From positions 22,853 through 86,852 of the forward strand of contig JBEEFP010000101.1 of NCBI GenBank assembly GCA_041166085.1: a stretch of DNA of 64,000 nt. The letters run 5' to 3'. Positions 50,656 through 59,269 of the stretch are shown here, in pieces. This stretch comes from JBEEFP01 sp041166085. GTDB taxonomy: Bacteria; Actinomycetota; Acidimicrobiia; Acidimicrobiales; JAFATL01. The position numbers and the translations under genes were made by a program. Position 1 is the stretch's first letter; each line of letters starts with the position of its first letter. The notes below the pieces were generated by a model that was given only the letters and a program-made list of their open reading frames with translations, was not told where the DNA came from and searched no databases.

Positions 50656-53595
50656 TCAACGGGTCGCGCCCGAGCGGTTGATGACGCTGATGTCGCCGCC
50701 CAGGTAGGCCTCGATCACGCGGGGGTTGGCGATGACCTCGGCCGGCGTGCCCCGCACGACGACCCGACCCAGCTCGAGGGCGATGATCTCGTCGGAGACG
50801 GAGGTGATGAGGGGCATGTCGTGCTCGATCACGAGCATGGCGCACCCTGCCTCCTGCTGGATGCGCTTGAGCAGCGGGCCGAGGGCCTCCGTCTCGCGCT
50901 GGGCGATGCCGGACGACGGCTCGTCGAGGATCAGCACCGAGGGGTCGTGCGCGATGGCCATGGACAGGTCGACGATGCGCCGCGAGCCGGTGGACAGCTC
51001 GGCCACGAACTTGTCGCGGAAGGCACCGAGGTGCATGAGCTCGATGAGGTCCTCGACGGTGTAGGCGACGTCCTCCTCCATCTCCTGCACCGCGGGAAGG
51101 TCGAGCAGGGCGGCGAGGTGGTCGCGGACCTCGAGGTGGCGCTCGAGCCCGATGGCGATGTTCTCGGCGACCGTGAGCGACGGGAAGATGCGGGCGTCCT
51201 GGAACGAGCGACCGAGACCCATGCCCGCCCGTCGGTCGGCGCCCATGCGCGTGATGTCGATGCCCTTGAACACGATGCGGCCGTCGTCGACCGGCAGCAG
51301 ACCCGACAGCAGGTCGAAGATGGTGGTCTTGCCCGCGCCGTTGGGACCGATGAGGCCGAGGATCTCGCCCTCGCGCAGGTCGAAGGTGACGTCGTCGACC
51401 GCAGTGATGCCGCCGAAGCGCTTGGACAGTCCTGACACCTCGAGGAGGACGGGCCTGTCATCGTGGCCGTTGGTCTTGGCCGCGACGGCGGCGGGTCGCT
51501 TGCCCTTGCCGCGTCCGCCCGTCTGCTGTCCGGCCGCCGCCCCTTCGAGGAACACCGAGCGCAGAATGTCGCCGCGGTCGAGGAGCTCCGCCGTGGGTCC
51601 CGAGAATCGGACCTCGCCCTTCTCCATGAAATAGGCGCGGTCGGCGACGGTGAGGGCCACGTTCACGGACTGCTCGACGAGGATGATCGTGCACCCCTGC
51701 GCGTGGATGGCCCGCACCATCTCGAGCAGCATCTCCACGATGGTCGGGGCCAGTCCGAGGGACAGCTCGTCGATGATCAGCAGCTTGGGTTTGGCGACGA
51801 ACGCCATCCCCAGCGCCAGCTGCTGCTGCTCGCCGCCCGACATGTTGCCGGCCAGCTGGTCCCACCGCTCGCGCAGGCGCGGGAAGCGGTCGAGCACCTC
51901 GTCGACTCGACGCTGGACCTCGGCCGGGTCCTCGTCGGCGTACATCCACGTCCCGGCGCGGAAGTGCTCGGCAACGGTGAGGGTCGGGAACACGGCCTTG
52001 CCGCCGGGGACGACGACAATGCCGAGCCTCGCCGCCTGCACCGCGTCGGCGTGGGTGATGTCGCGGCCCTCGAAGAAGATGGCGCCGCCGATGGGGTCGA
52101 CCAGGCCCGCAATGGCCTTGAGCAGCGTCGACTTCCCCGCACCGTTGGTGCCGAGGAGCGCGACGATCTCGTTCTCCTTCACGTCCATGTCGACGCCGAA
52201 GAGGATCTGGACGGTGTCGTAGGCCACGTCCACGCTCTTGCAGACGAGCAGCGGCCGCTCCCCCGCCCCCGCCTGCTCGTAAGCCTCCATCTCCTCGCGG
52301 ATGCGCTTGGCGGTGGCGAGGGACATGGCCGCCTGCTCGGCGTCGCGCGCCACGAACCGCTGCGCCGACGCGCCGATGCAACCGGCGATGGCCACGATGA
52401 TGGACAGGATGATGGTGAGGGTGCGGTACGAGCCGTTCTCGCCGATGCCCGCCAAGAGCAGGTACGTGAGGCCGCCGCACCCGTAGATGAGGATGGCCCA
52501 CGCATAGGCCTGGGAGCGCACCCGCGGCGGCGACACCAGTCCGACGAGCGAGAAGTACGCGGGCTGGTAGCTGCCGATGCCGAACGACAGGAAGAAGGCG
52601 AAGAACAGGGCCACGCTCGACACCGGCGACACGGCCATGAGGATGAGCCCGAGCGCGAACTGCACGAAGGAGATGCCGGTGATGACCGCCAGGCGGTTGG
52701 GCTTGTTCTCTTCGGCCGCCCGGTTGGCGAGGACACCGCCGATGAGCAGGCCGACCACCGTCCCTGCGCCGTAGACGAACTGCACGAAGCCCCGTCCCTG
52801 CGGGTCGTAGTGGAAGACCCGCTCGAAGAACAGGCTCAGCAGGGTGTCGATCTGCAGCGCGCCGACCCCGAGGAAGAAGGCGCCGAGCCAGAGCCGCCGG
52901 AGTGTCCGCACCGAGAACAGCTGACGGCGGGCCTCACCGAAGGGCACGAAGCCGAACTGCTCGACCTCGCGCGCCATCTCGGGATCGAGGCTCTCGCCCC
53001 GCCGCGGCTCGCGCAGCTTCACCACCGCGGCAACGAGGAACACGATGGTCGGGACGGCCAGGATGTAGAACGCGGCCTGCCAGCTGATCCACTTGGCGAT
53101 GGCCCCGGCGATGGGACCGGCGATGGCGCCGACGGCCGCCGCCAGTCGATGCACGGCGAAGACCTTGGGATGGTCCTCCCGCTGGTAGTAGTCCTGCAGG
53201 AGGCTGGGGTGCACCACCTCGTTGGTGATCTGGCCGATGCCCGACGCCAGCCGCACCGCGTACAGCAGGCCGAGGGCCGGCACCACGCCGGTGAGCACCG
53301 ACGCGGAGCCCCACAGGATGGCGGCCAGCACGCACAGCCGGGTCCGCGTCATGCGGTCAGCGGCGATGCCGAGCGGCAGGGCGGCCAGCAGGGTCGTCAC
53401 ACCGGTGATGGCCCGGATCGTCTCGATGCCGACGTCGGACAGCCCGAAGGCGTCACGGATCTCCGGTGCCAGCGCTGAGAAGGCGATGCGGTCGAACTGC
53501 TCGACCAGGTTGAGTCCCACCAGGACCATCAGAGGGACGGCGGACGCCCCCGCGGCGAGCCCCAGGTTGCGCTTGGTGGTGGGGCTCATGCTCAC
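50656..53595 (-). CDS. MFS transporter fused to two branched-chain-amino-acid-type ABC ATPases
   Basis: 979 residues from GTG 53595 (GTGA overlap with the permease gene); ATG 53589 is an alternative. Residues about 1-430 are a 12-helix MFS protein (FDRIAFSALAPEIRDAFGLS, LPLGIAADRMTRTRLCVLAA, FGIGSYQPAYFSLVGLVSPP). About 450-690 is a LivF-like ATPase: Walker A LLGTNGAGKSTLLKAI, signature MSGGEQQQLALG, LIIDELSLGLAPTIVE. About 720-975 is a LivG-like ATPase: GPNGAGKTTIFDLLSG, GRSFQDARIFPSLTVAENIA, LILDEPSSGIAQRE, with a non-standard signature LSTGSRR in place of LSGGQ. The three-part fusion sits beside the LivHM permease and binding protein, replacing separate LivF and LivG. Confidence 0.9.
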   Translation of the reverse strand: MSMSPTTKRNLGLAAGASAVPLMVLVGLNLVEQFDRIAFSALAPEIRDAFGLSDVGIETIRAITGVTTLLAALPLGIAADRMTRTRLCVLAAILWGSASVLTGVVPALGLLYAVRLASGIGQITNEVVHPSLLQDYYQREDHPKVFAVHRLAAAVGAIAGPIAGAIAKWISWQAAFYILAVPTIVFLVAAVVKLREPRRGESLDPEMAREVEQFGFVPFGEARRQLFSVRTLRRLWLGAFFLGVGALQIDTLLSLFFERVFHYDPQGRGFVQFVYGAGTVVGLLIGGVLANRAAEENKPNRLAVITGISFVQFALGLILMAVSPVSSVALFFAFFLSFGIGSYQPAYFSLVGLVSPPRVRSQAYAWAILIYGCGGLTYLLLAGIGENGSYRTLTIILSIIVAIAGCIGASAQRFVARDAEQAAMSLATAKRIREEMEAYEQAGAGERPLLVCKSVDVAYDTVQILFGVDMDVKENEIVALLGTNGAGKSTLLKAIAGLVDPIGGAIFFEGRDITHADAVQAARLGIVVVPGGKAVFPTLTVAEHFRAGTWMYADEDPAEVQRRVDEVLDRFPRLRERWDQLAGNMSGGEQQQLALGMAFVAKPKLLIIDELSLGLAPTIVEMLLEMVRAIHAQGCTIILVEQSVNVALTVADRAYFMEKGEVRFSGPTAELLDRGDILRSVFLEGAAAGQQTGGRGKGKRPAAVAAKTNGHDDRPVLLEVSGLSKRFGGITAVDDVTFDLREGEILGLIGPNGAGKTTIFDLLSGLLPVDDGRIVFKGIDITRMGADRRAGMGLGRSFQDARIFPSLTVAENIAIGLERHLEVRDHLAALLDLPAVQEMEEDVAYTVEDLIELMHLGAFRDKFVAELSTGSRRIVDLSMAIAHDPSVLILDEPSSGIAQRETEALGPLLKRIQQEAGCAMLVIEHDMPLITSVSDEIIALELGRVVVRGTPAEVIANPRVIEAYLGGDISVINRSGATR

Positions 53596-55874
53596 GCCTC
53601 GACCACCTGGAAGTGATCGTGGCCGACCGCGTCCTCGGGCAGGAAGCGCTCGCCGCACACCGGGCAGGTGATGGTGGGACGGTCGACCACGTCGAAGGAC
53701 TCGACCGTCTCCACGCTGTGCTCGGCCTGGCTGACGACGTCCTGTTCCATCTCCTCGGGCTCCAGCCGCTTGTCGGCGACGAGCGACGGGACGTGAATGC
53801 CGTTGCGGTTGGCGACCCACCGCAGCACCGAGTCGCGCGCCCGGTACATGGCCTCGGCGAACCCGCCGGGCAGGAACATCAGGATGAGCAACAGGCCGGG
53901 GCCAGTGGCGAGCAGCGACGCCCCCTGGAAGTGCGGGCTGATGAAGTTCTCGATCGACTGGAAGAAGACGACGCCCAGGACCGCGCCTGGCAGCGACGTG
54001 AGCCCGCCGATGACCACGACGAGGAAGATGGTGATGCTGGGCTCGATGCCGTAGGACGAGGCGTCGATGGCCCGCTGGTGGTAGGCGAACAGCACGCCGG
54101 CAACAGACGCCAGCGCACCCGAGACCGCGAATGCGGCCAGCCGCGTGCGAGCCAGGTTGATGGCGTACGCGGGTGCAGCGCGGGCGTTGTCACGCGCGGC
54201 GATGAGGACGCGGCCGCTGCGGTTGCGGCGAAACGCGCGCGCGGCCAGGAGCGCGCCCACCAGGAACACGAGACAGAAGTAGTAGAAGGCGCGGTCGTCC
54301 GTGAGGTCGAGACGCTCGAACATGAGGGGCCGGGGGATGCGCGCCGCGTCGCCCGACGGAAGGATCTTGTGCGTGCCGAGGACGTACTTGTCCTTCAACA
54401 GGTAGAACTCGCACGCGCCGCCGAAGGCGAGGGTGGTGACGGCCAGGTACAGCCCCTGCACCCGCACCGCGGGGATGCCGATGGCGACGGCCACCACCAC
54501 CCCGGCGAGAATGCCGGCGCCCATGGCGACGAAGAAGTCGGCGTTGTGGTTGGCCACCAGGCCGCCGCTCACCGCCGCCGCGATGCCCACGATGCCGAAC
54601 TGGCCCAGGCTGATCTGACCCGCCCACCCCGTCAGCACCACGAGCGAGATAGCGACGATGGCGTAGAGCGGGATGAGCGTGAGCTTGTTGAGCTGGCCGG
54701 CGGTGACGATGTACGGCGCGGCGAGGAAGGCGCCGGCGACCAGCACCGCCAGCACTGTCTTGCCGAGGACGACCTCGCGGACGTTGCGCAGCTCGAGGGG
54801 GATGGGACGAAACTCCTTGACCGACTGCCACGTGGACACGCCCGTGTCCTGGGCCCGCGACACCGCACTGCGCTGGAGCAGCAGTGCGCCGAGCACCACC
54901 AGCAGCACGAGGGCGGACGCCAGATCGTTCTGGCCGGCCTTGCGCACCGACGCGGCCTCGAGGATGCCGAGACCCATGCCCGTCATGATGGCGAGGGGGA
55001 TGTCCTCCATGCGGGCCATGACCGCAGCGGCCAGGGTGTACAGCAGGACACCGAATCCGAGGCTCCCGTCCGTGGGCACGCCGACGAGCGGCGCCCGCAG
55101 GAAGATGGTGACGGCGGCCAGGAGTCCCGCCAGCATCCACGCCACCGTCCCGACGCGTCGCACCGGGATGCCGAGCAACGAGGCGCGGTCGGCGTTCTCG
55201 GCCGAGGCGCGGAGCGCGATGCCCATGCGCGTGTAGCGGAAGAAGGCGGCCAGTCCGAGACCGAGGCCCACCACCACCGCGACGGCGAAGACCTGGTCAC
55301 CGGTGAGCACCGGCGTGCCATGGCTGTCGTGCAGCGTGAAGATCCGGCGCCACGGCGTGCTCACCTGCGACACGCCCTTGCCCTTCGACCCCATCCAGAT
55401 GGGGATGTAGATCGCGACGAAGGCGAGGATCTGCACCACGCCGAGGGTGGCGACGGTGAGGATGAGGCGGGGCGCGGTGGCGAAGCGACGCACGATGAGG
55501 ATGTCGACCGCCGCACCGAGGAGCAGGCCGCCCACCACGACGATGGGGATGCCGAGGGCGTAGGGCATCCCGTGCTTCGTCTGCAGCAGGGCCGCCGTCA
55601 CCGCGGGGATGGCGCCCAGGCCGGCGGCCGCGAAGTTGATGATGCGGTTGGTGCGGTAGATCAGGATGAGCCCGACCGCGATGAGGCCGTAGAGGACGCC
55701 CACGGCCGCGCCGTCGATGTAGGTCTTGAAGGGCGTGTCGAAGAAGGCCCGCACCGCGAACAGGAACACCGCGGCGCCGACCGTCCGCCGCACGGCCTTG
55801 GCCGCGAACGACGAGCCGCTCACGCGGCGCGCCACCGCCAGGACCGGCTCGGGCAGCTCGAGGGCGCGGGGCAT
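53592..55874 (-). CDS. Fused LivH-LivM permease with C-terminal zinc-finger-like tail
   Basis: 760 residues from ATG 55874. The first half (about 40-330) is LivH-like: YGLIAVGLILIYRTNRIINF, ALRASAENADRASLLGIPVR. The second half (about 390-690) is LivM-like: VVLTGWAGQISLGQFGIVGI, GLYLAVTTLAFGGACEF, LIAARDNARAAPAYAINLAR, VVIGGLTSLPGAVLGVVFFQ. The last 70 residues are cytoplasmic and acidic (EEMEQDVVSQAEHSVETVES) and end in CPVCGERFLPEDAVGHDHF, a C2H2-like zinc site not normal for permeases. It overlaps the MFS-ABC gene by four bases and follows the binding protein gene by 11. Confidence 0.9.
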   Translation of the reverse strand: MPRALELPEPVLAVARRVSGSSFAAKAVRRTVGAAVFLFAVRAFFDTPFKTYIDGAAVGVLYGLIAVGLILIYRTNRIINFAAAGLGAIPAVTAALLQTKHGMPYALGIPIVVVGGLLLGAAVDILIVRRFATAPRLILTVATLGVVQILAFVAIYIPIWMGSKGKGVSQVSTPWRRIFTLHDSHGTPVLTGDQVFAVAVVVGLGLGLAAFFRYTRMGIALRASAENADRASLLGIPVRRVGTVAWMLAGLLAAVTIFLRAPLVGVPTDGSLGFGVLLYTLAAAVMARMEDIPLAIMTGMGLGILEAASVRKAGQNDLASALVLLVVLGALLLQRSAVSRAQDTGVSTWQSVKEFRPIPLELRNVREVVLGKTVLAVLVAGAFLAAPYIVTAGQLNKLTLIPLYAIVAISLVVLTGWAGQISLGQFGIVGIAAAVSGGLVANHNADFFVAMGAGILAGVVVAVAIGIPAVRVQGLYLAVTTLAFGGACEFYLLKDKYVLGTHKILPSGDAARIPRPLMFERLDLTDDRAFYYFCLVFLVGALLAARAFRRNRSGRVLIAARDNARAAPAYAINLARTRLAAFAVSGALASVAGVLFAYHQRAIDASSYGIEPSITIFLVVVIGGLTSLPGAVLGVVFFQSIENFISPHFQGASLLATGPGLLLILMFLPGGFAEAMYRARDSVLRWVANRNGIHVPSLVADKRLEPEEMEQDVVSQAEHSVETVESFDVVDRPTITCPVCGERFLPEDAVGHDHFQVVEA

Positions 55875-55885
55875 CGACGGTCGGG

Positions 55886-57622
55886 TCAGCGCTGCGTCGG
55901 GATGGGCGGGTCGCCGGGCCTGTAGCCGCCGAGGGTGAAGCGGTCGCCGACCTGCACGTAGGTACCCGGGTCGCCGTTGTAGGGGGAGGGCTTGCCCTTC
56001 GAGAAGAACACGAGGCGCATGTCCTGGTTCCACGCGTAGCTCCCGGCCGGGAAGCCGCGCAGCACGTGCCCGGTGGCGCCGCCACCGCGCATGCCGTACT
56101 GGCGCACGCCCGCGTCCATGTTCTGCGGCGTGAGGGTGGGGCCCGAGGACTGGATGAGGGTGGCGATCAGGTTCCAGTACTCCCAGTCGTGGCTGTTGGC
56201 CTGCGACTCCGCCGGCGTGGCGCCGCTCATGCCCGCCGCCTTCCAGACGCGCGTCCCGACGTCGGCGTCCTTCTTCTCGGGGTTGCTGATGCTCGACAGC
56301 CCGAACGCGAGGTCGTACTCGCAGCCCTCGCCAGGCGTCGGGCACGCCACGCTGCCCTCGTAGCTCTGACCGGAGGGGTCGCGGTCCATCAGGCCACTCC
56401 CGGCGATGAGGTTCTCGGGCCAGTAGCGCTCCTGCTGCTCCTCCTCGTAGAGGAACTGCGGGGCGACGAGGTCACAGAGGCAGAGGACGCTCGTGGCTTC
56501 GCTGCCCGGCGTGCCGTTGCCCCGCATCTTGCCGACCGCCTGCACGCGTTGCGTCTCGACGGTGTTGATGTTCTGCTCGTAGTAGTAGGTGCGGTCGCCG
56601 AAGCTCTCCCCGCACTTGGCCAGCTCGGGCGCCAGGTCCTTGGTGACGCTGCCCTGGTTCTCGGGGTCGTTGGTGCTGATGACGCCGAGCAGCCGCTGCC
56701 GTCCGTTGATCAGATCAGCCGGGTTCTGCGTCCCGGCGTACTTGGCTGGTTTCTTGGCAAGGGACGCGCACCACCACTCGCCGAAGTGCTTGGCCATGGT
56801 GGTGCCGCTCATCATCTCGTCCCAGTGGTACGGACGGCGGGCCTGGCTGAACTGGTCGCGGAAGTGCCACCCACCCGCGTTGGGCGTCTTGAGCGCGGAC
56901 AGCTCGTCATAACAGGCCGAGCACAGCGACGTGTTCCACTTCACGAAGTACGGATGCTTGTCCTTGACGATCTGATCCATCTCCGGCCGCAGGCACTTGA
57001 GGTCGGGCGGGATCGACTGGCACGTCCCTTGGAACAGCTCGATCTTGACCTTGCGCCCGTAGAGCTCGTAGTGCTCGTTGATGAACTTCTCGGCCGCCTT
57101 GTCCATCGCCGCCTGTTGATCGGCGCTGACGTAGGAGCCCTGGGCCTGGAGGATGGCGTTGACCGCGTCGTTGCCCTTGTCGTAGTAGTCGACGAGGGTG
57201 ATGGTGTCGGCAGTGACGCCCTGGTAGGTCGCGCCGGGGTTCTTCCCGGTGAACTTCGGGACGCACGGCGGCGCGTAGTAGTCGATGGCCGGGTTGAACT
57301 GGCGCCCGTCGATGCAGTGGCTCACATCGCCCTTGGCGCCTGACGCGGCCGTCGCACCCGCGGCGCCAGTGCGCGCCCCGCCGGCCGCCCCGCCCGCGGT
57401 GCCGCCTGCACCCGTCGCCGCTCCCCCGGTTGCGTCGGTGAGCGGCGCACCGGTTGCCGGATCGACCGCCCCCGTCTCCGCCCCACCCACGCCCCCGCCG
57501 GTGGCGGCCAGCTGGTCCCCCGAACGGGGCGCCTTGGAGGGCACCACCGCGATGATCAGCAACTGCACCATGACCACGGCCGCCAGCGGGAGGTAGCGCC
57601 TGGCCAGCGTCGATCGGTTCAT
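55886..57622 (-). CDS. ABC transporter substrate-binding protein, membrane-anchored and cysteine-rich
   Basis: 578 residues from ATG 57622. An uncleaved-looking N-terminal helix (YLPLAAVVMVQLLIIAVVPS) is followed by a Gly/Ala/Thr linker of about 70 residues, then a type I periplasmic-binding-protein body (ATYQGVTADTITLVDYYDKG, GRKVKIELFQGTCQSIPPDL, WYWNL-like HDWEYWNLIATLIQSSGPTL). It has at least a dozen cysteines, including CSACYDE and CLCDLV, far more than usual, implying several disulfides outside the cell. The substrate is unknown; partner genes are the LivHM and MFS-LivFG fusions directly downstream. Confidence 0.82.
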   Translation of the reverse strand: MNRSTLARRYLPLAAVVMVQLLIIAVVPSKAPRSGDQLAATGGGVGGAETGAVDPATGAPLTDATGGAATGAGGTAGGAAGGARTGAAGATAASGAKGDVSHCIDGRQFNPAIDYYAPPCVPKFTGKNPGATYQGVTADTITLVDYYDKGNDAVNAILQAQGSYVSADQQAAMDKAAEKFINEHYELYGRKVKIELFQGTCQSIPPDLKCLRPEMDQIVKDKHPYFVKWNTSLCSACYDELSALKTPNAGGWHFRDQFSQARRPYHWDEMMSGTTMAKHFGEWWCASLAKKPAKYAGTQNPADLINGRQRLLGVISTNDPENQGSVTKDLAPELAKCGESFGDRTYYYEQNINTVETQRVQAVGKMRGNGTPGSEATSVLCLCDLVAPQFLYEEEQQERYWPENLIAGSGLMDRDPSGQSYEGSVACPTPGEGCEYDLAFGLSSISNPEKKDADVGTRVWKAAGMSGATPAESQANSHDWEYWNLIATLIQSSGPTLTPQNMDAGVRQYGMRGGGATGHVLRGFPAGSYAWNQDMRLVFFSKGKPSPYNGDPGTYVQVGDRFTLGGYRPGDPPIPTQR

Positions 57623-57683
57623 CAGAGGGAGCAATTCGCCTCTGTGACCTGCCTCTCCTTCCCCAGCGCCCGCCCCCGAGACG

Positions 57684-57733
57684 CGAACTCGCCCGGTCCA
57701 GCCTGCTGGAGCAGGCCAAACCGGGCGAGTTCG
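57684..57733 (-). terminator. 14-bp-stem hairpin after the aldehyde dehydrogenase gene
   Basis: CGAACTCGCCCGGT (57684-57697) pairs perfectly with ACCGGGCGAGTTCG (57720-57733), and an inner GCCTGC/GCAGGC adds a second stem. It lies 17 bases past the aldehyde dehydrogenase stop and before the ABC binding protein gene, separating the two transcription units. Confidence 0.75.
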
Positions 57734-57749
57734 GAGAAGGGAAGCGGCT

Positions 57750-59168
57750 TTACAGCTGCAGGGCCTTGACCTCGAGGAACTCCTCGAGGCCGTACTTGCC
57801 GAGCTCGCGGCCGTGGCCGGACTGCTTGTAGCCGCCGAAGGGCGCCATGGGGTTGAAGCTGCCGCCGTTGATCTCGACCTGTCCGGTGCGGATCTGCTTG
57901 GCGACGGCCTTGGCCCGCTCGGGGTCGCCCGACCACACGCCGCCGGCCAGGCCGTAGATCGTGTCGTTGGCGATCTCGACAGCCTCTTCCTCGGTGTCGT
58001 AGGGGATGATCGACAACACGGGTCCGAAGATCTCCTCCTGCTCGATCGTCATGCCCGACGTGACTTCGGAGAAGACCGTGGGCTTCACGTAGTAGCCCTT
58101 GTCGAGCCCGTCGGGCGCCTCGGCGCCGCCAGTGACGAGCTTGGCGCCCTCGTCGATGCCCTTCTGGATGTAGTCCCGCACCCGCTTGCGCTGCGCGTCA
58201 GAAACGAGCGGTCCGAGGCGGGTTTCGGCGTCGAAGGGATCGCCTGGCGTGTAGGTCTCGGCCACCTTCGCCGCGATGGTCTCCGCCTCGGCCAGCTTGG
58301 CGCGGGGGACGAGCATGCGGGTGAGGGCGGAGCACGTCTGGCCCGAGTTGAGGAACGCCTTGCCCACGCCGTCGGTGACGGCCTGCTCGAGGTTGGCGTC
58401 GTCGAGGATGATGTTCGGCGACTTGCCGCCGAGCTCGAGGGACACGCGCTTGACGGTCTGCGCGGCCAGCTCGCTCACTCGCTTGCCGGCTCGAGTCGAA
58501 CCGGTGAACGACACCATGTCCACGTCGGGGTGGGCGGCGATCGCCTCGCCCACCACAGGACCGACGCCGGTGACGAGGTTGAACACACCTGCAGGCAGGC
58601 CGACCTCGTCGATGATCTCAGCGAGGATGAAGGCGTTGAGCGGCGCCACTTCGCTCGGCTTGAGCACCACGGTGCAGCCGGCGGCGAGAGCGGGCGCGAC
58701 CTTGGCCGCGATCTGGTGTAGCGGGTAGTTCCACGGCGTGATGGCGCCGACCACGCCCACCGGCTCGCGCACGATCTGCGACGACCCGATGGTGTCCTCG
58801 AACGGGAACTCGTCGACGATCTGGGCCATCGAGCCGAACGTCACCGTCGGCAGGCCGGCCTGGATCATCATCGACAGGTTGATGGGCATGCCGACTTCCT
58901 GGGCGACCAGCGTGGCGATGTCGTTCATGCGGGCGCCCAGGCCCTCGGTGATGCGCTGGAGGTACTTGCCCCGCTCCTCACGCGACGTCTGCGACCACGC
59001 GGGGAACGCGGCCTTGGCCGCCTTGGCCGCCTTGTCGACGTCCTCGGCCGTCCCCTCGGGGATGGTGCCGATGACGTCCTCGGTCGCCGAGTTGACGACC
59101 TCGATGCTGCCCGATCCGGTCGAAGGGACCCATGCCCCATCGATGTACAGCTTGTCGCGGTTCTCCAT
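57750..59168 (-). CDS. NAD(P)-dependent aldehyde dehydrogenase
   Basis: 472 residues, standard ALDH length. Cofactor site ITPWNYPLHQIAAKVAPALA and FTGSTRAGKRV, catalytic Glu in LELGGKSPNIILDDA, catalytic Cys in NSGQTCSALTRMLVP, and QEEIFGPVLSIIPYDTEEEA near the C-terminus. The substrate cannot be fixed; the sequence resembles broad aliphatic/aromatic aldehyde dehydrogenases. It is monocistronic, ending at a strong hairpin, and diverges from the GGDEF-EAL gene with a 101-bp gap. Confidence 0.93.
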   Translation of the reverse strand: MENRDKLYIDGAWVPSTGSGSIEVVNSATEDVIGTIPEGTAEDVDKAAKAAKAAFPAWSQTSREERGKYLQRITEGLGARMNDIATLVAQEVGMPINLSMMIQAGLPTVTFGSMAQIVDEFPFEDTIGSSQIVREPVGVVGAITPWNYPLHQIAAKVAPALAAGCTVVLKPSEVAPLNAFILAEIIDEVGLPAGVFNLVTGVGPVVGEAIAAHPDVDMVSFTGSTRAGKRVSELAAQTVKRVSLELGGKSPNIILDDANLEQAVTDGVGKAFLNSGQTCSALTRMLVPRAKLAEAETIAAKVAETYTPGDPFDAETRLGPLVSDAQRKRVRDYIQKGIDEGAKLVTGGAEAPDGLDKGYYVKPTVFSEVTSGMTIEQEEIFGPVLSIIPYDTEEEAVEIANDTIYGLAGGVWSGDPERAKAVAKQIRTGQVEINGGSFNPMAPFGGYKQSGHGRELGKYGLEEFLEVKALQL

Positions 59169-59269
59169 CTGGCCTCCCGTAGCGGCGTGGTCCCCGAACA
59201 GTACCCCGACCTGGGATTTTCCTCAGTTCGACCACGGAGCGTGCCGATATCGCTGGGGAAACCGCCCAC

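Noticed and set aside
51463..53478. A 671-codon plus-strand open frame opposite the MFS-ABC gene
   Set aside because: Same kind of shadow; the minus strand carries Walker and MFS motifs in a continuous frame.
53613..55925. A 770-codon open frame on the plus strand opposite the LivHM fusion
   Set aside because: Antisense shadow of a GC-rich gene: composition dominated by His/Arg/Glu/Asp, no domain, no start signal, while the minus-strand frame has clear permease motifs.
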